Shown here one piece after another: positions 41,339-54,371 of a stretch of DNA of 64,000 nt (its first letter is position 1; each line of letters opens with the position of its first letter). Below the pieces are notes generated by a model, which saw nothing but the letters and a program-made list of their open reading frames with translations, was not told where the DNA came from and ran no database searches. The DNA comes from Henningerozyma blattae CBS 6284 (Eukaryota; Ascomycota; Saccharomycetes; Saccharomycetales; Saccharomycetaceae), in the NCBI RefSeq assembly GCF_000315915.1, contig NC_020187.1, forward strand, positions 1,302,001 to 1,366,000. The letters are read 5' to 3'. The position numbers were made by a program, and so were the translations under genes.

Positions 41339-43747
41339 TTAGAATTTGTATTTGGATTTATTCAAAATATTTAATAATTCAGTTGGCTTACTAAAATTGG
41401 TTGATTCAGACTGTGTCAGGTAGTCAGAAGTCTGATAAAGAAGATTAGAAGTTTGTTGGGATAATCCATCAGTTGATGCTTGTGCGGTGTTTTCATTTTC
41501 ACTAGGTTTCTTTAATAAATTCAATAATGATGATGATGGGTTTAGTGAAACATTTGAAATATACTTTAAATCAGAATCGCTAGGGTCATTGTTTACTGAA
41601 ACTGGTTGTTCTGTTTTTAAATTTGGAGAATCTAACTTTTCACCACGCTTTAATATTTTGAATTTTGGTTTAGATTTTGGAGTATCATCGACTTTGTCTG
41701 TAGGATGATTATTAGCGTTGAAAGCTGGTGACATAAATTTTCTGCTGCTTGGAGATACAGGTAGAGTGGTTGGGTTTCTGGAGTATTCATAAGTCGAGTT
41801 CATGCTAATATTTGATACATCCATGTGAGGGATTTCATTCGAATCGAAGTAATTTGTATTTAAAGCTTCACGATCTACAGTTCCAAAGCTCGGTGGCTCT
41901 TCGATTTCTAATTCTTCTAATTCTCTTTCAATATATTCTTCTTCATCTTCTGAGGCTGAGCTTTCTTCAAAATCTTCATATTCCATGCCATTAGAGTGGT
42001 CATTTTTACTTAGTATAGCCTTTTCTAAACTGCCACCTGTGAATAAGGAAGAGTTAGAGATACTATTGGATTCTTTAGTTAATAGATTGTGTGGCTTAGT
42101 AGGAACAAAAGTTGGCTGGTTAGTGTTTGGGGGTGGATTAGTATGTGGTTTATGTAACATATTCAATAAATTCCTTGATTCAGTTATGTTATTTAGATTC
42201 AATTCCATGGTATGTTTTTCAGAATTTGTCTTTGTATTCATTAATTGGTTTAATAATGAATAGGAATTATCTGGGGATTTCTTATCAGGATTAGTATCGG
42301 ATTCTTGATCTAGTTGTTCTCCTCTTTTCAATATTTTAACCTCCCGTTTGACATTATTATCTTCACTAGCTGGAATTTGAGGTTTCTTTAATAAATCTAG
42401 AAGTTCTGAATTAGGTTTGATAGATGATTCTGTTGACGAATCTTGAATGTTGTTGATATTATTCATATTATTTATCTGCGACGTTGCTGGTACTAAAGTT
42501 GGTCTTGATAATGAAGCAACATTTGGTGTGGACAGATGAATTGGAATTGGTTGCATATCGTTGTAAGTATTTAAGTTACCAATATTCATGGAATTATATT
42601 GAGTGAGTCCTTGAGATTGAGTTGCTTGAGGAGCAGGTGAATTAGTAACAAAAGGGAAGTTTGTTACACCTGCATTGTTTACAAATGGAAATGGAGCAAA
42701 AGGCTGTAATCCAAACATAAATGGTAATTGATTGGTAGGTTGAGAGCCATTCATTGAGACTTGGGGTAAATTTCCTTGATTTAAAGTAAAATCAAAAGTG
42801 GATTGATTAGTTGTAGATGGGTATTCTTCTTCCGAATCTTCGCTATCATTTGAGTGCTTAGATGTATTTTGGTTTTTGTTGGATTTTGATTGAACTGCAG
42901 AATGTAACATATTAAGCAGTTCTCTACCAGGATCTGAAGTTTTCTCCTCACTCTTTGTCAAACCTAATAAGAGTTTTAATTGTTCTTCAGCATAAGCCTT
43001 TAATTTATCCTCACCTTTAATTTGTCTTTGACGTTTTATCCATAAGGACAACGGTCTTAGCATTGAGTTAATTAAATAATATTTTGTACCACTATTGGAT
43101 TTATAAACTGACTTTGTAATTTTTCTAAAATCTCTCCATTCAATTTTTTCAATTTCATTTCTAACTTGTGGTTTGAATTCAAATGTATCTGGAATGTTAG
43201 CTACTAAAAATATTTTGTAGTTTTTGCCTTGAATGTTTTTTTCAATAAACTGATCTTCTTCTATATAAGGAGTCAAGTCAAACCCAGTCTCCTCCTTTAC
43301 TTCACGAATACAGCATGATACATCGTCTTCATCTTTTGATATCTTACCTCTTGGAAATGACCATGAGTCAGATTCGGTACCTTTTACTAATAGGATTTTA
43401 TTCATTTTCTCGTTAAAAATAGCAGCACCACGTACAGGAATTGTCTTCTTATATAAGGAAAATATATGCAATGCTTGATCAGCTTTGATATCCCATTTCC
43501 AAACTAATGGGCATAAGTGAATAATATGGTTGGCAAAAGATTTAATTTTCAAACATGGTAAAGTTGGGTTCATTAATCTGACAAAATCAGTATAGAACCA
43601 TGATGCTTCTTCAAAATGAAAGAGTTCTCTTTCAACACTTGATAAATCTTCTGAAGGGATATTAATGATAAAACGTACCAATAGATCTTCTAATGCTCTA
43701 TCTAGGGATGATACGTTTTCTAGCGAATGTCGTAGAGGTAAAGACAT
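41339..43747 (-). CDS. DCP2: mRNA decapping enzyme Dcp2
   Basis: An 802-residue decapping hydrolase (970 in S. cerevisiae). The start is the ATG at 43747-43745 (MSLPLRHSLENVSSLDRAL), which aligns with S. cerevisiae; an ATG eight codons upstream is rejected. The N-terminal regulatory domain that binds Dcp1 spans residues 1-95. The Nudix box runs from Gly134 to Phe156 and is complete (SKDEDDVSCCIREVKEETGF). Box B follows. The long disordered tail holds several short leucine-rich helices that bind Edc3 or Pat1 (LLNMLH, LLDLLKKP, LLNLLKKP, LLNILNKS). The motif KILKRGEQL/KILKRGEKL occurs twice, near 470 and 695. It removes the cap in 5'-3' mRNA decay. Confidence 0.97.
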   Translation of the reverse strand: MSLPLRHSLENVSSLDRALEDLLVRFIINIPSEDLSSVERELFHFEEASWFYTDFVRLMNPTLPCLKIKSFANHIIHLCPLVWKWDIKADQALHIFSLYKKTIPVRGAAIFNEKMNKILLVKGTESDSWSFPRGKISKDEDDVSCCIREVKEETGFDLTPYIEEDQFIEKNIQGKNYKIFLVANIPDTFEFKPQVRNEIEKIEWRDFRKITKSVYKSNSGTKYYLINSMLRPLSLWIKRQRQIKGEDKLKAYAEEQLKLLLGLTKSEEKTSDPGRELLNMLHSAVQSKSNKNQNTSKHSNDSEDSEEEYPSTTNQSTFDFTLNQGNLPQVSMNGSQPTNQLPFMFGLQPFAPFPFVNNAGVTNFPFVTNSPAPQATQSQGLTQYNSMNIGNLNTYNDMQPIPIHLSTPNVASLSRPTLVPATSQINNMNNINNIQDSSTESSIKPNSELLDLLKKPQIPASEDNNVKREVKILKRGEQLDQESDTNPDKKSPDNSYSLLNQLMNTKTNSEKHTMELNLNNITESRNLLNMLHKPHTNPPPNTNQPTFVPTKPHNLLTKESNSISNSSLFTGGSLEKAILSKNDHSNGMEYEDFEESSASEDEEEYIERELEELEIEEPPSFGTVDREALNTNYFDSNEIPHMDVSNISMNSTYEYSRNPTTLPVSPSSRKFMSPAFNANNHPTDKVDDTPKSKPKFKILKRGEKLDSPNLKTEQPVSVNNDPSDSDLKYISNVSLNPSSSLLNLLKKPSENENTAQASTDGLSQQTSNLLYQTSDYLTQSESTNFSKPTELLNILNKSKYKF

Positions 43748-44487
43748 GTTAAATTTGTTAATAAATATCAAAAAAAGTAATAAAAAGGTCTATTAATAAT
43801 CAAATAGGGCAATGCAGAATTAATGTATGCAAATAAGTTTTAAAACGTTAAGGTGTGTAAGGTAATTGTTGTAAACCTTTTTTTCTTGGAACTATGCTTA
43901 TTTCGTGAACCTTTATTGCAAAAAAACAAATGAATTGACAGGCCGTTAGTACAAAGGTAATGTGTATATATAAAAAGTAATATTTATATAATTATGTTTC
44001 AATTTCTAGAATTATATCTCTGAATATGAAATTATCTAATTAGTATCTTACATGAATAGTCTAATTCTTTTTAATTATATCCTATTCTTGGTTAAACAAA
44101 TCTTTCAAAGTCAAAAACAGAACACTTGCGGGTAACTTTCACGAAGTCACGCGCTTACATCCGTGCACCTGATAAAAAAGTATAATAATGATAGCAAGAA
44201 AGCTCCTTAACATTATATTGTATATGTTGTAGTCTATAAGATAGAACTTACCAATCTGATTCCACAATATTAAAATATATATCCTATATTTGCGTTTATC
44301 TTTTAATAATTATTTCTCCTTTTTTCTTGCAAAAATATTTTTTTTAAAAAAGAAAGACATGAAAAAACAGAAGTATATAAGTATATCATATAAAAAGAAT
44401 GAAAAATATTATGTATATATTTAATGCAAAGTAAACTAAATGTTCGCTACAATAAAGTATAATATGAAATTATGCAATGTTACTCGT
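43748..44487. other. Intergenic: DCP2 promoter and BZZ1 3' region
   Basis: About 740 bases with a Reb1-type CGGGTAA at 44129-44135, some 380 bases upstream of DCP2. The rest is A+T-rich with no visible gene. Confidence 0.5.
44129..44135 (+). promoter_or_regulatory. Candidate Reb1 site
   Basis: GCGGGTAAC context, with the Reb1 core CGGGTAA between DCP2 and BZZ1. It could clear nucleosomes for DCP2 or act as a terminating roadblock for BZZ1-side transcription. Confidence 0.4.
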
Positions 44488-46509
44488 TTATTCGGCGTCA
44501 GTGTATTTGCAATAACTTGTGGGAAATAGGGACTGTTTGTTGTTTAATTCACCAAAAGTCCATCCACTACCATCGTCAGGTTTAATAACTTTAATAGTAT
44601 CGCCAACTGCCAGAGACATTTCATCGTCACCTTGTGCCTCATATGGATATAAGGCAACCATAGTTCTTATAAGGACGGTAGTTCTCCTAGAAGGTGGTGC
44701 GGCTGGAGCAGGAGCTTTAGCAGGTTTCGCCTCGACAGTTTCCAAATAGGATGAAGGGACCAGCCCAATCTCTCCAGTGGAATGATTATTGATTTTAGTC
44801 CATCCTGATCCTGTATCTTTTTCTACGACATCAATTGAATCACCAGGATTAATAGATACTTCATCATCATCATCCTTTGTATAAGCATACAAAACTTTAC
44901 TACTATTCGCAGTAGAATACATCTTGTTATTTGCAGAAAGTGTGCTAATATTTGATTTTGTGTGTCTTATTGAATGATTACTTGAACGGCCAGAGATGGA
45001 AACTGGAGAATCGTCATTAGATGAATCAGAATCATAATTATTTGTTGAGCGTGCTGGAGAAGCATCTGGTATAGGAATTGGTGCTTTAGAGCTTTTTTTT
45101 CTATGTAATGTATTAGATCCAAAAAAGGATAATTTTGGAGTACTTATACCATGAGTCAAGTTTCTACCTGAAGGTAAATGAGGGCCACCACCACCAGTCA
45201 AAGGTACTGAGTCTGGCATTGAAAACCCTGATTTTAATTTTCCAAACACACTACCTCCTGACTTCTTCTTAACTTTAGATAAATCAACTCCATCAGTAGA
45301 AAGGTCTATGTCATCTGGTGTATTATTTTGAATACTTTCAATTTGAACTTCAGCCAATAACTTCAAGGTTTCATGATTTGTAAATGGGGAAACAGCGGCC
45401 AAATAGCTTTTCAATATATCATAATATTCATTCCCATCATTCAAATTTTCCTCGTTAGCCTTGAACTCATGTTTTTTTTTATTCAATTTGGATAAGATTG
45501 ACATTTCATTTTGTGTCATTTGATTCATTCTATCTAAATCTTTTTCAGCTTGAGCTAATTTATATCTTAAGTCATCAATTTCATATTGATTTTTAACAAT
45601 AAATTGAGCTTCGTCATGCCAAACTGGTGAAGGCTGGAAAGTGAAATCTGATGGTTCATTCCATTGTTTGATGTTATGCTTAATAAACATTGCAGAAGCC
45701 ATGGATGGTTTGTTTTGAGAGACTACAACATCAGCGGCATCTGCTCTAGTTTTGATTTTGTCAGCAAATGACACTTCAAAATTATTTGCTTGTTTCCAAA
45801 TGTCATTTAAGAAAACTACTCTGACCTCATTAAGATCTTGCAATAAATCCAAACTTTCTGGAATATCTTGGAAAAAATATTTATCCTTTATTCTATTAGC
45901 TTGACTAATCTTAATTAAATAGTCATTTTTAGCCATATTCATTTCTATTTTTTTTTCCGTAATTTTTTTTTGGTTCTTCTCTGTAGAAGATTTAGTGTGT
46001 CTATTTCTGGCCTGTTCCATTGATACACATGCCTCATCATAATTTCGTTTTGCCTTTTCTAACGCAGAATAAGTGTCTTGTTTCCTTTCGGACATTTCTT
46101 CATAAAACCCATTAATTCTGGTGAGAGTAGTGTCTAATTTGGTATATAAACTAGATAATTGGCCTGCCACTTGGTTTTCCAAATCAACAGCAAGTTGATT
46201 ATGATCTCTTGAGATTTGTTCAGTTTGGATTAGCATTTCATTCCAACTTACCATGCTAGTGGCTTCTACTGAACCAGGAGTTGATGTTGGGGTTTCACCA
46301 ACTGCTAATGCTACACCATTGGCAGCTTTTTTGTTTAAATTTTCTCGAATTAATCTTGTTAATTTATCACTATATTCGTGTTCTAATTTAGCTCTTTCTT
46401 TGTAAAACAATTCGATGTCATGAAGCCATTTGAGATTCGAAGAAACCCATTTATAGGTCTCTTGGTACCCATCCTTAATTTCGTTACCAATAGAGAGAGG
46501 TTCACTCAT
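44488..46509 (-). CDS. BZZ1: F-BAR and SH3 actin-patch protein Bzz1
   Basis: A 673-residue syndapin-like protein (633 in S. cerevisiae YHR114W). An F-BAR domain fills about residues 1-290, starting IGNEIKDGYQETYKWVSSNLKW. A further coiled coil follows (about 320-350), then a Ser-rich linker and two SH3 domains at about 537-594 (VLYAYTKDDDDEVSINPGDS) and 611-670 (MVALYPYEAQGDDEMSLAVGD), separated by an Ala/Pro spacer. Each has the ALYPY/AYT and GWT signatures. Bzz1 bends membranes at endocytic sites and recruits the WASP homologue Las17 to start actin assembly. Confidence 0.96.
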   Translation of the reverse strand: MSEPLSIGNEIKDGYQETYKWVSSNLKWLHDIELFYKERAKLEHEYSDKLTRLIRENLNKKAANGVALAVGETPTSTPGSVEATSMVSWNEMLIQTEQISRDHNQLAVDLENQVAGQLSSLYTKLDTTLTRINGFYEEMSERKQDTYSALEKAKRNYDEACVSMEQARNRHTKSSTEKNQKKITEKKIEMNMAKNDYLIKISQANRIKDKYFFQDIPESLDLLQDLNEVRVVFLNDIWKQANNFEVSFADKIKTRADAADVVVSQNKPSMASAMFIKHNIKQWNEPSDFTFQPSPVWHDEAQFIVKNQYEIDDLRYKLAQAEKDLDRMNQMTQNEMSILSKLNKKKHEFKANEENLNDGNEYYDILKSYLAAVSPFTNHETLKLLAEVQIESIQNNTPDDIDLSTDGVDLSKVKKKSGGSVFGKLKSGFSMPDSVPLTGGGGPHLPSGRNLTHGISTPKLSFFGSNTLHRKKSSKAPIPIPDASPARSTNNYDSDSSNDDSPVSISGRSSNHSIRHTKSNISTLSANNKMYSTANSSKVLYAYTKDDDDEVSINPGDSIDVVEKDTGSGWTKINNHSTGEIGLVPSSYLETVEAKPAKAPAPAAPPSRRTTVLIRTMVALYPYEAQGDDEMSLAVGDTIKVIKPDDGSGWTFGELNNKQSLFPTSYCKYTDAE

Positions 46510-47104
46510 CCTTATTTATTTTTCCCCTACTTTTTTTTTAATTTTCAATTTTTAACACCCCCATTAAAAATTCTACAATTTAATGTTTCTTTTAGGATCT
46601 AATTCTTCCTTTGATTCTTGTGTGGGGCTAAATTGGGGGAGATTTTTCAATAGCATATTAATCCGAGAATTAGGGTCAGGTGACTGGATACTTTTATTTT
46701 ATGCTAATGGTGATGCGAAGTAAGTTGATTATCAATTGGGAATATATTGTATGTAGATTGTGTAATAGAATGTATGTTTCAAAGGCAACAAGCTCTATTA
46801 TTTGTTAAGAGGTAGTTTTGTCCAAATCTATTTAAATACACTACCAAGTTTCAAGATCTTACAAAGATCATAAACTCTTGAAATATTTTCGTTATCTATA
46901 TAGATCATCTTTTGAATTGTTTATGTTTTAGCTATTTGATTTTGCTCTAATTTCATTTATCTATATAACTTTGAGTTAATTTCAACATGAAAAAAGATCT
47001 GAATCAATGAATAAACACATAAGTTAATGGATAAATATGATCATGATAAAATTTATTTGAAGTATAGTAATAATGAAGTAAAGGCAAGAAATTAAATAAT
47101 GTAG

Positions 47105-47107
<3 letters not shown>

Positions 47108-47136
<29 letters not shown>
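47108..47136. repeat. (AT)n dinucleotide tract
   Basis: 29 bases of uninterrupted alternating A and T in the BZZ1/TRS33 spacer. Likely to vary in length between strains. Confidence 0.9.
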
Positions 47137-47139
<3 letters not shown>

Positions 47140-47325
47140 ATGCTACTTGTAAAAAAGAAGTTTCCTATTTATAAAAGTTACGTCACACTATGTTTTTTTA
47201 TAAAAAAAGGATCGAGATCTGATTATCTGATGAAAAGAACTATATAAGTTCATAATCTATCTATTTTGTTACGGGCTTGCTTTTGAACCCATATTAGTAA
47301 CTCTAGCTACTCTTCTTAAATTTAA

Positions 47326-47344
47326 GGGCGGGGGGGATAGGGGG
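47326..47344 (+). other. G-rich run with G-quadruplex potential
   Basis: GGG-C-GGGGGGG-ATA-GGGGG on the plus strand supplies four runs of three or more G with loops of 1, 1 and 3 bases, the classic quadruplex pattern. It stands out sharply in such A+T-rich DNA. It lies about 425 bases upstream of TRS33. Confidence 0.65.
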
Positions 47345-47768
47345 AAATCAGATGAAAAGTCAAATCATCTGGTCTATCAGAACAAAAAAATTGACAGGAT
47401 TTATACAATTTAAAGATATTAAAGTCAAAAAGGGTGTACGTATTATATAGTTCTAGTATTTGTAACAAAAATATGTTTATAAACTTACAGTTCATTCTCA
47501 AATGGCGAGACAACTTATATATATATGTAGAAATTGTAGAAAATAGTGGTAAATACCTTCTGGTAATTTGAAAAGGCCAATAAGCTTTTAAGATAGGTAG
47601 ATTCTTAAAGATTCATAGAAATACGCAAGAATTCGCATTAGGAAAAGGCGTAAAAATACGCAAGAAAAAAGTGTAAAAATATTTAAAATATAATTGAATT
47701 AAATGAACAAAAAATAAAGCAATCTTATTAGAAGGCATACAATCTATATAAGATAGCAAGGAGAAAAA

Positions 47769-48677
47769 ATGGATGCAACAAGGAGTAGTAGGAGTAATTC
47801 GAACACGCATGGTTCTACAAGATATCATAATCAAAGTCAACCTACGGGACCTGTAACAGATCAACAAAGAGTTAAACAGCAATTTCAGTTATTCCAAGAT
47901 GCATTACCTAAAGTCAATTCATTATCATTCCGAGCTTTGATTAATGAAATTGTACCGTTGGCCATGTCTATGGAAAAAATTAAGGATAATAGTGACACCA
48001 ATGAATTGGTAGAACAAGAAGCCGATACCAATGAATCGGTGAAGAAAGATTCTGATTCAAAAGATTCAATAGAACAAGAAGTAGATGAAGTTAGTAAGCA
48101 ATTAGATACTAGATTAACTTTAAATACGGGAAAAGGTGAAGCATCAGATAAATTAATTAGAGAGCTATGTGATTCTGAAGAAGATGTTCATGAAAGGGTT
48201 ATGAATAGAGTGCGGAGTATGGGGTTACAGATCGGGTGTAATTTAACAGAACTTCTTGTATTTAGCAACAATCCAAATCTTCATTTTCGAGATATGGATA
48301 TTTTATTGATAATGAAATTTATCTGTCGAGACGTATGGAAACAATTATTTGAAAAACAAATAGATAATTTAAAGACAAATCATCGTGGGACCTTCTATTT
48401 ATTGGATTACAATTATATTCCTATTCAAGAATTTGCTATTGATGAAGATGAAAGTCTTGATGCAAGTGCAAATGAGGAACGTCTATTGGCTTTGGTTGCA
48501 CCCTTTTTAGAAATTCCAGCAGGTATCATCAAAGGTGTGCTAGTATCATTTGGTTACCAATCGGAAGAAATTTCATGTTCTGCCTCTTTTATTGACCGTC
48601 CTACTGGTGACAAGACGGTCGGTGTATTTCCAAAGGGTGTAAGTTTCCATGTTCAAGTTACTGCCTCCAATCCATAA
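47769..48677 (+). CDS. TRS33: TRAPP complex subunit Trs33
   Basis: A 302-residue member of the Bet3/TRAPPC6 family (268 in S. cerevisiae YOR115C). The core starts at about residue 120 (LIRELCDSEEDVHERVMNRVRSMGLQIG) and keeps MKFICRDVWKQLF, GTFYLLDYNYIPIQEF and a C-terminal block IPAGIIKGVLVSFGYQ typical of Trs33. An acidic insert at 73-107 contains three 10-residue imperfect repeats. Trs33 is a core scaffold subunit of the TRAPP complexes that activate Rab GTPases in ER-to-Golgi and Golgi traffic. Beside DBP2 it shows the switch from the chromosome XV-like to the XIV-like sister track. Confidence 0.93.
   Translation: MDATRSSRSNSNTHGSTRYHNQSQPTGPVTDQQRVKQQFQLFQDALPKVNSLSFRALINEIVPLAMSMEKIKDNSDTNELVEQEADTNESVKKDSDSKDSIEQEVDEVSKQLDTRLTLNTGKGEASDKLIRELCDSEEDVHERVMNRVRSMGLQIGCNLTELLVFSNNPNLHFRDMDILLIMKFICRDVWKQLFEKQIDNLKTNHRGTFYLLDYNYIPIQEFAIDEDESLDASANEERLLALVAPFLEIPAGIIKGVLVSFGYQSEEISCSASFIDRPTGDKTVGVFPKGVSFHVQVTASNP
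47994..48083 (+). repeat. TRS33: Three 30-base in-frame imperfect repeats in TRS33
   Basis: Residues 76-85, 86-95 and 96-105 read DTNELVEQEA, DTNESVKKDS and DSKDSIEQEV. The underlying 30-base units are similar enough to suggest tandem duplication and drift. Confidence 0.7.
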
Positions 48678-51799
<3,122 letters not shown>

Positions 51800-52070
51800 T
51801 TGATTTGATTTTTAGATTCCTTTTCCCCATCTTTTAACTCTATAATATCATTACACTGATTAGTATTTTTACGGGTTTTTTAAAACTGTATAAATATTTA
51901 CTGCTTATTTTTGATATCTGTAAACTAGCTATATATAGAATATTTTAAAATTCCACTGTTCTTTAATTGTTATAAGTAAATATAATATTGAAATCCTATA
52001 GACAGCAACATGCTAAAATAATAGGGTATATTCCAATTACAAATTACTTATATGTGTTTGCTATTATATA

Positions 52071-54371
52071 CTACCATGCGTCATCCCATGCGTCATCAAA
52101 ATCATCAGTTCCGGTCGAAGCAGGCTTGGTAACTGCCTTTTTTGCAATTGGTTTAGTCTTAATTTCTGAGATTTTACGAATGCTTGTTTGAGAGTCATTT
52201 CTTGCTTTAGAGATAATACTTGTTTGAGACGTATTCTTTGTTTTAGAAAGAATACTGGTTTGTGAAGCATTTCTTGCTTTAGAAAGAATGCTTGAAGTCT
52301 TTTTCCTACCTAATCTTAATCTAGTTACATGGTCATTTGTACCATTAATTGTATTTGTGTCATCATTTAATTCATCATTCCAGGATTTGGTAATTGGTAT
52401 CTTTTTACCTTGGGTCACAATATCATTGGTCAAAGCATTGGCTGTATCATCATTCCAATTATTTGAATCATCATTATCCCATCCATCATCAAAATTATTT
52501 GTGATTTCTTCTTCTTGATCCCAACCAAAATTATCAGATTCCTTATGATCAAATTGATCCCAGAGATTGTCATCATTATTTGTAGTAATAATGCTATTGT
52601 TATTATTGGTGAGGTCAGAAGAGATATGTTCTGAGTCATCAAATACAGGTTCATTAGGTATTGAGATTCTCAAATTGGACATAAATTGTTCTGCTAAATC
52701 ATCAGTTTCCATTTGATATTTATCAAAATTAATATCAGTTGCTGCTATTTCTTCTTCATTATCTTCATGCATAATTTTAGCTTCTGATTCCAGTTTATTT
52801 AAATATTTGTTAAATAGCATTTTTGCCTTAGTTCTAACTAGGGGATTTTTATCTAACAAACCTGGGGCAATAACTGTTAAAATTTTATTAGCAATAGTAA
52901 CAATATCAAACAAGTCAATAGACTCCGTTAAACCGTATAATGCAGCTAATCTAGGTTTAATATTTGGATCTTTCAATGATTTTGTAAACACTGTGGCTAA
53001 TATATTTGCACGGTTACCTGAAGATTTGGAAAGATTTGTAGAAATTTTAGTCATTATAAGCACAGTCCACGTACGAATTTCGATGTCAGGATCAACTTGA
53101 GTCTTTGCTAAGAACCTCAATAATTCATTATTTAATTGCCTTTCTGTTAGATATGGTACAATAAGTGGTATTTTCTTTAATGTTTGTAAACGCATTGTTT
53201 TATCGGAATCAGCTAAACCTTGAGAATAATGAGGGAAGATTCTACCAGAGATTTCATTTTGAGTGAAGCAATCTTTAATTTTTGAAAAATAGATTAATAA
53301 TAGGAATCTGGTTTGTCTATCCTGTAATTTAAAGCAATTGAAAAATATTTCTTTAACTTCATTAGGGAAATAATTGATATCTGTTGTTAAAGTTAATACA
53401 ATAGATAACAGAGGAACTATTTTGGATACTGGATTATTTACCGTAGCACCCTGTGTGGCTTGGCTTTTTATTAATAGTTGAATACTGGTGCATAGCTCTG
53501 GTATTAGCATACCTTCAATGGTATTAGGAGATAAATGTTTGAATGATTGTGGATTATCAAAAAATAAATGTTGTAAATTAATCATTACAACCATTTTATC
53601 TCTCTCGTCTTTAATGTGGATTTCTTTTAATTCTTGGTATATTTGGATCAATGAATTGGAATTCCAAGTGCTACTGTTCTTCAGTTTTGAAATTAATTGT
53701 TTTAATGACAATGTGGCTGCAGAACTAATTAATTTTGACCAATCGTTTGGTAAATTTCCTGTATACACAGCTTTAACAAAATTACCTAATAATATAGAAT
53801 CAATGGTCTTTGGGTCATCGGTTAAAATCTGCGTGCCCATAAACTTATTGTATGAATATAGATTAGTTTTAAATTCCGATAAATTTAAAGAATTTTTATC
53901 TTGGCACAATTCTAGACCAAACAAAACCCATTGACCTTTTGAATTGATATAGATACTTTCTTTTGATAGATTACCAAGAACAAATTGAGTTAAATGATCT
54001 AATGTATCAGCAATTTGGGAAATACCTAATTGGATAGATTCTTTATTCCTATTTAAATCCTTTAAGTTATCCCAATTGAAAGGTATCACATGTTCTGTGA
54101 CGATAAATGTAGATTGGGCATCAGTATCGAAAGTTTCTAAAACTGGGCACAAACCAGGAATTTTGATCACTTTCGCTTTGTGTGTAGCATTTAAAATTAA
54201 ACGTTCGTTATCTGGTGATCTATTAGCCTTAAAAACAGTGACTGGGGTCGAATCAGACTTTCTTGTACCATTAAACACTTGCCATAATGGGGTAGAGTGG
54301 ATGGGAGTATCTTCGATAGAATATGGAAATTGAAAATTGGATATTGATTTGAAGATATTGGTAAAATTCAT
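52071..54371 (-). CDS. CEX1: SCYL1-type pseudokinase and tRNA export adaptor Cex1
   Basis: A 766-residue Scy1-like protein (761 in S. cerevisiae YOR112W). The N-terminal kinase-like domain (about 1-240) lacks the catalytic HRD and DFG motifs. HEAT repeats follow (about 270-540). The C-terminal part is acidic with repeated Trp motifs (LWDQFD, FGWDQEE, DDGWDND, DDAWDDAW), a form seen in SCYL1 for binding coat proteins. Between them are three 12-residue tandem repeats with SK and SQTS (52182-52289). Cex1 takes tRNA from the nuclear pore exporters Los1 and Msn5 and hands it to eEF1A, and links to COPI traffic. Confidence 0.94.
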   Translation of the reverse strand: MNFTNIFKSISNFQFPYSIEDTPIHSTPLWQVFNGTRKSDSTPVTVFKANRSPDNERLILNATHKAKVIKIPGLCPVLETFDTDAQSTFIVTEHVIPFNWDNLKDLNRNKESIQLGISQIADTLDHLTQFVLGNLSKESIYINSKGQWVLFGLELCQDKNSLNLSEFKTNLYSYNKFMGTQILTDDPKTIDSILLGNFVKAVYTGNLPNDWSKLISSAATLSLKQLISKLKNSSTWNSNSLIQIYQELKEIHIKDERDKMVVMINLQHLFFDNPQSFKHLSPNTIEGMLIPELCTSIQLLIKSQATQGATVNNPVSKIVPLLSIVLTLTTDINYFPNEVKEIFFNCFKLQDRQTRFLLLIYFSKIKDCFTQNEISGRIFPHYSQGLADSDKTMRLQTLKKIPLIVPYLTERQLNNELLRFLAKTQVDPDIEIRTWTVLIMTKISTNLSKSSGNRANILATVFTKSLKDPNIKPRLAALYGLTESIDLFDIVTIANKILTVIAPGLLDKNPLVRTKAKMLFNKYLNKLESEAKIMHEDNEEEIAATDINFDKYQMETDDLAEQFMSNLRISIPNEPVFDDSEHISSDLTNNNNSIITTNNDDNLWDQFDHKESDNFGWDQEEEITNNFDDGWDNDDSNNWNDDTANALTNDIVTQGKKIPITKSWNDELNDDTNTINGTNDHVTRLRLGRKKTSSILSKARNASQTSILSKTKNTSQTSIISKARNDSQTSIRKISEIKTKPIAKKAVTKPASTGTDDFDDAWDDAW
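52182..52289 (-). repeat. CEX1: Three 36-base in-frame tandem repeats in CEX1
   Basis: Adjacent units 52182-52217, 52218-52253 and 52254-52289 encode IISKARNDSQTS, ILSKTKNTSQTS and ILSKARNASQTS. The units are nearly identical at DNA level, indicating fairly recent tandem duplication. Confidence 0.85.

Larger units (their letters stand above)
46510..47768. other. Longest intergenic region: divergent BZZ1/TRS33 promoters
   Basis: About 1260 bases, the longest gene-free stretch here. It contains a 29-base (AT)n tract (47108-47136) and a G-rich run (47326-47344, listed separately) that includes a stress-element core AGGGG. G-runs GGGG and GGGGG lie near 46624 and 46635. A 63-codon minus frame at 47322-47513 has no protein-like features. 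A stretch near 47285 looked like a tRNA B box but does not fit. No tRNA or LTR was recognised. Confidence 0.5.

Noticed and set aside
43748..43771. Eight-codon upstream extension of DCP2
   Set aside because: The conserved start is MSLPLRH at 43747.
47275..47310. Minus-strand GGGTTCAAAAGC resembling a tRNA T arm
   Set aside because: It does not match the B-box positions after the loop, and no cloverleaf is possible.
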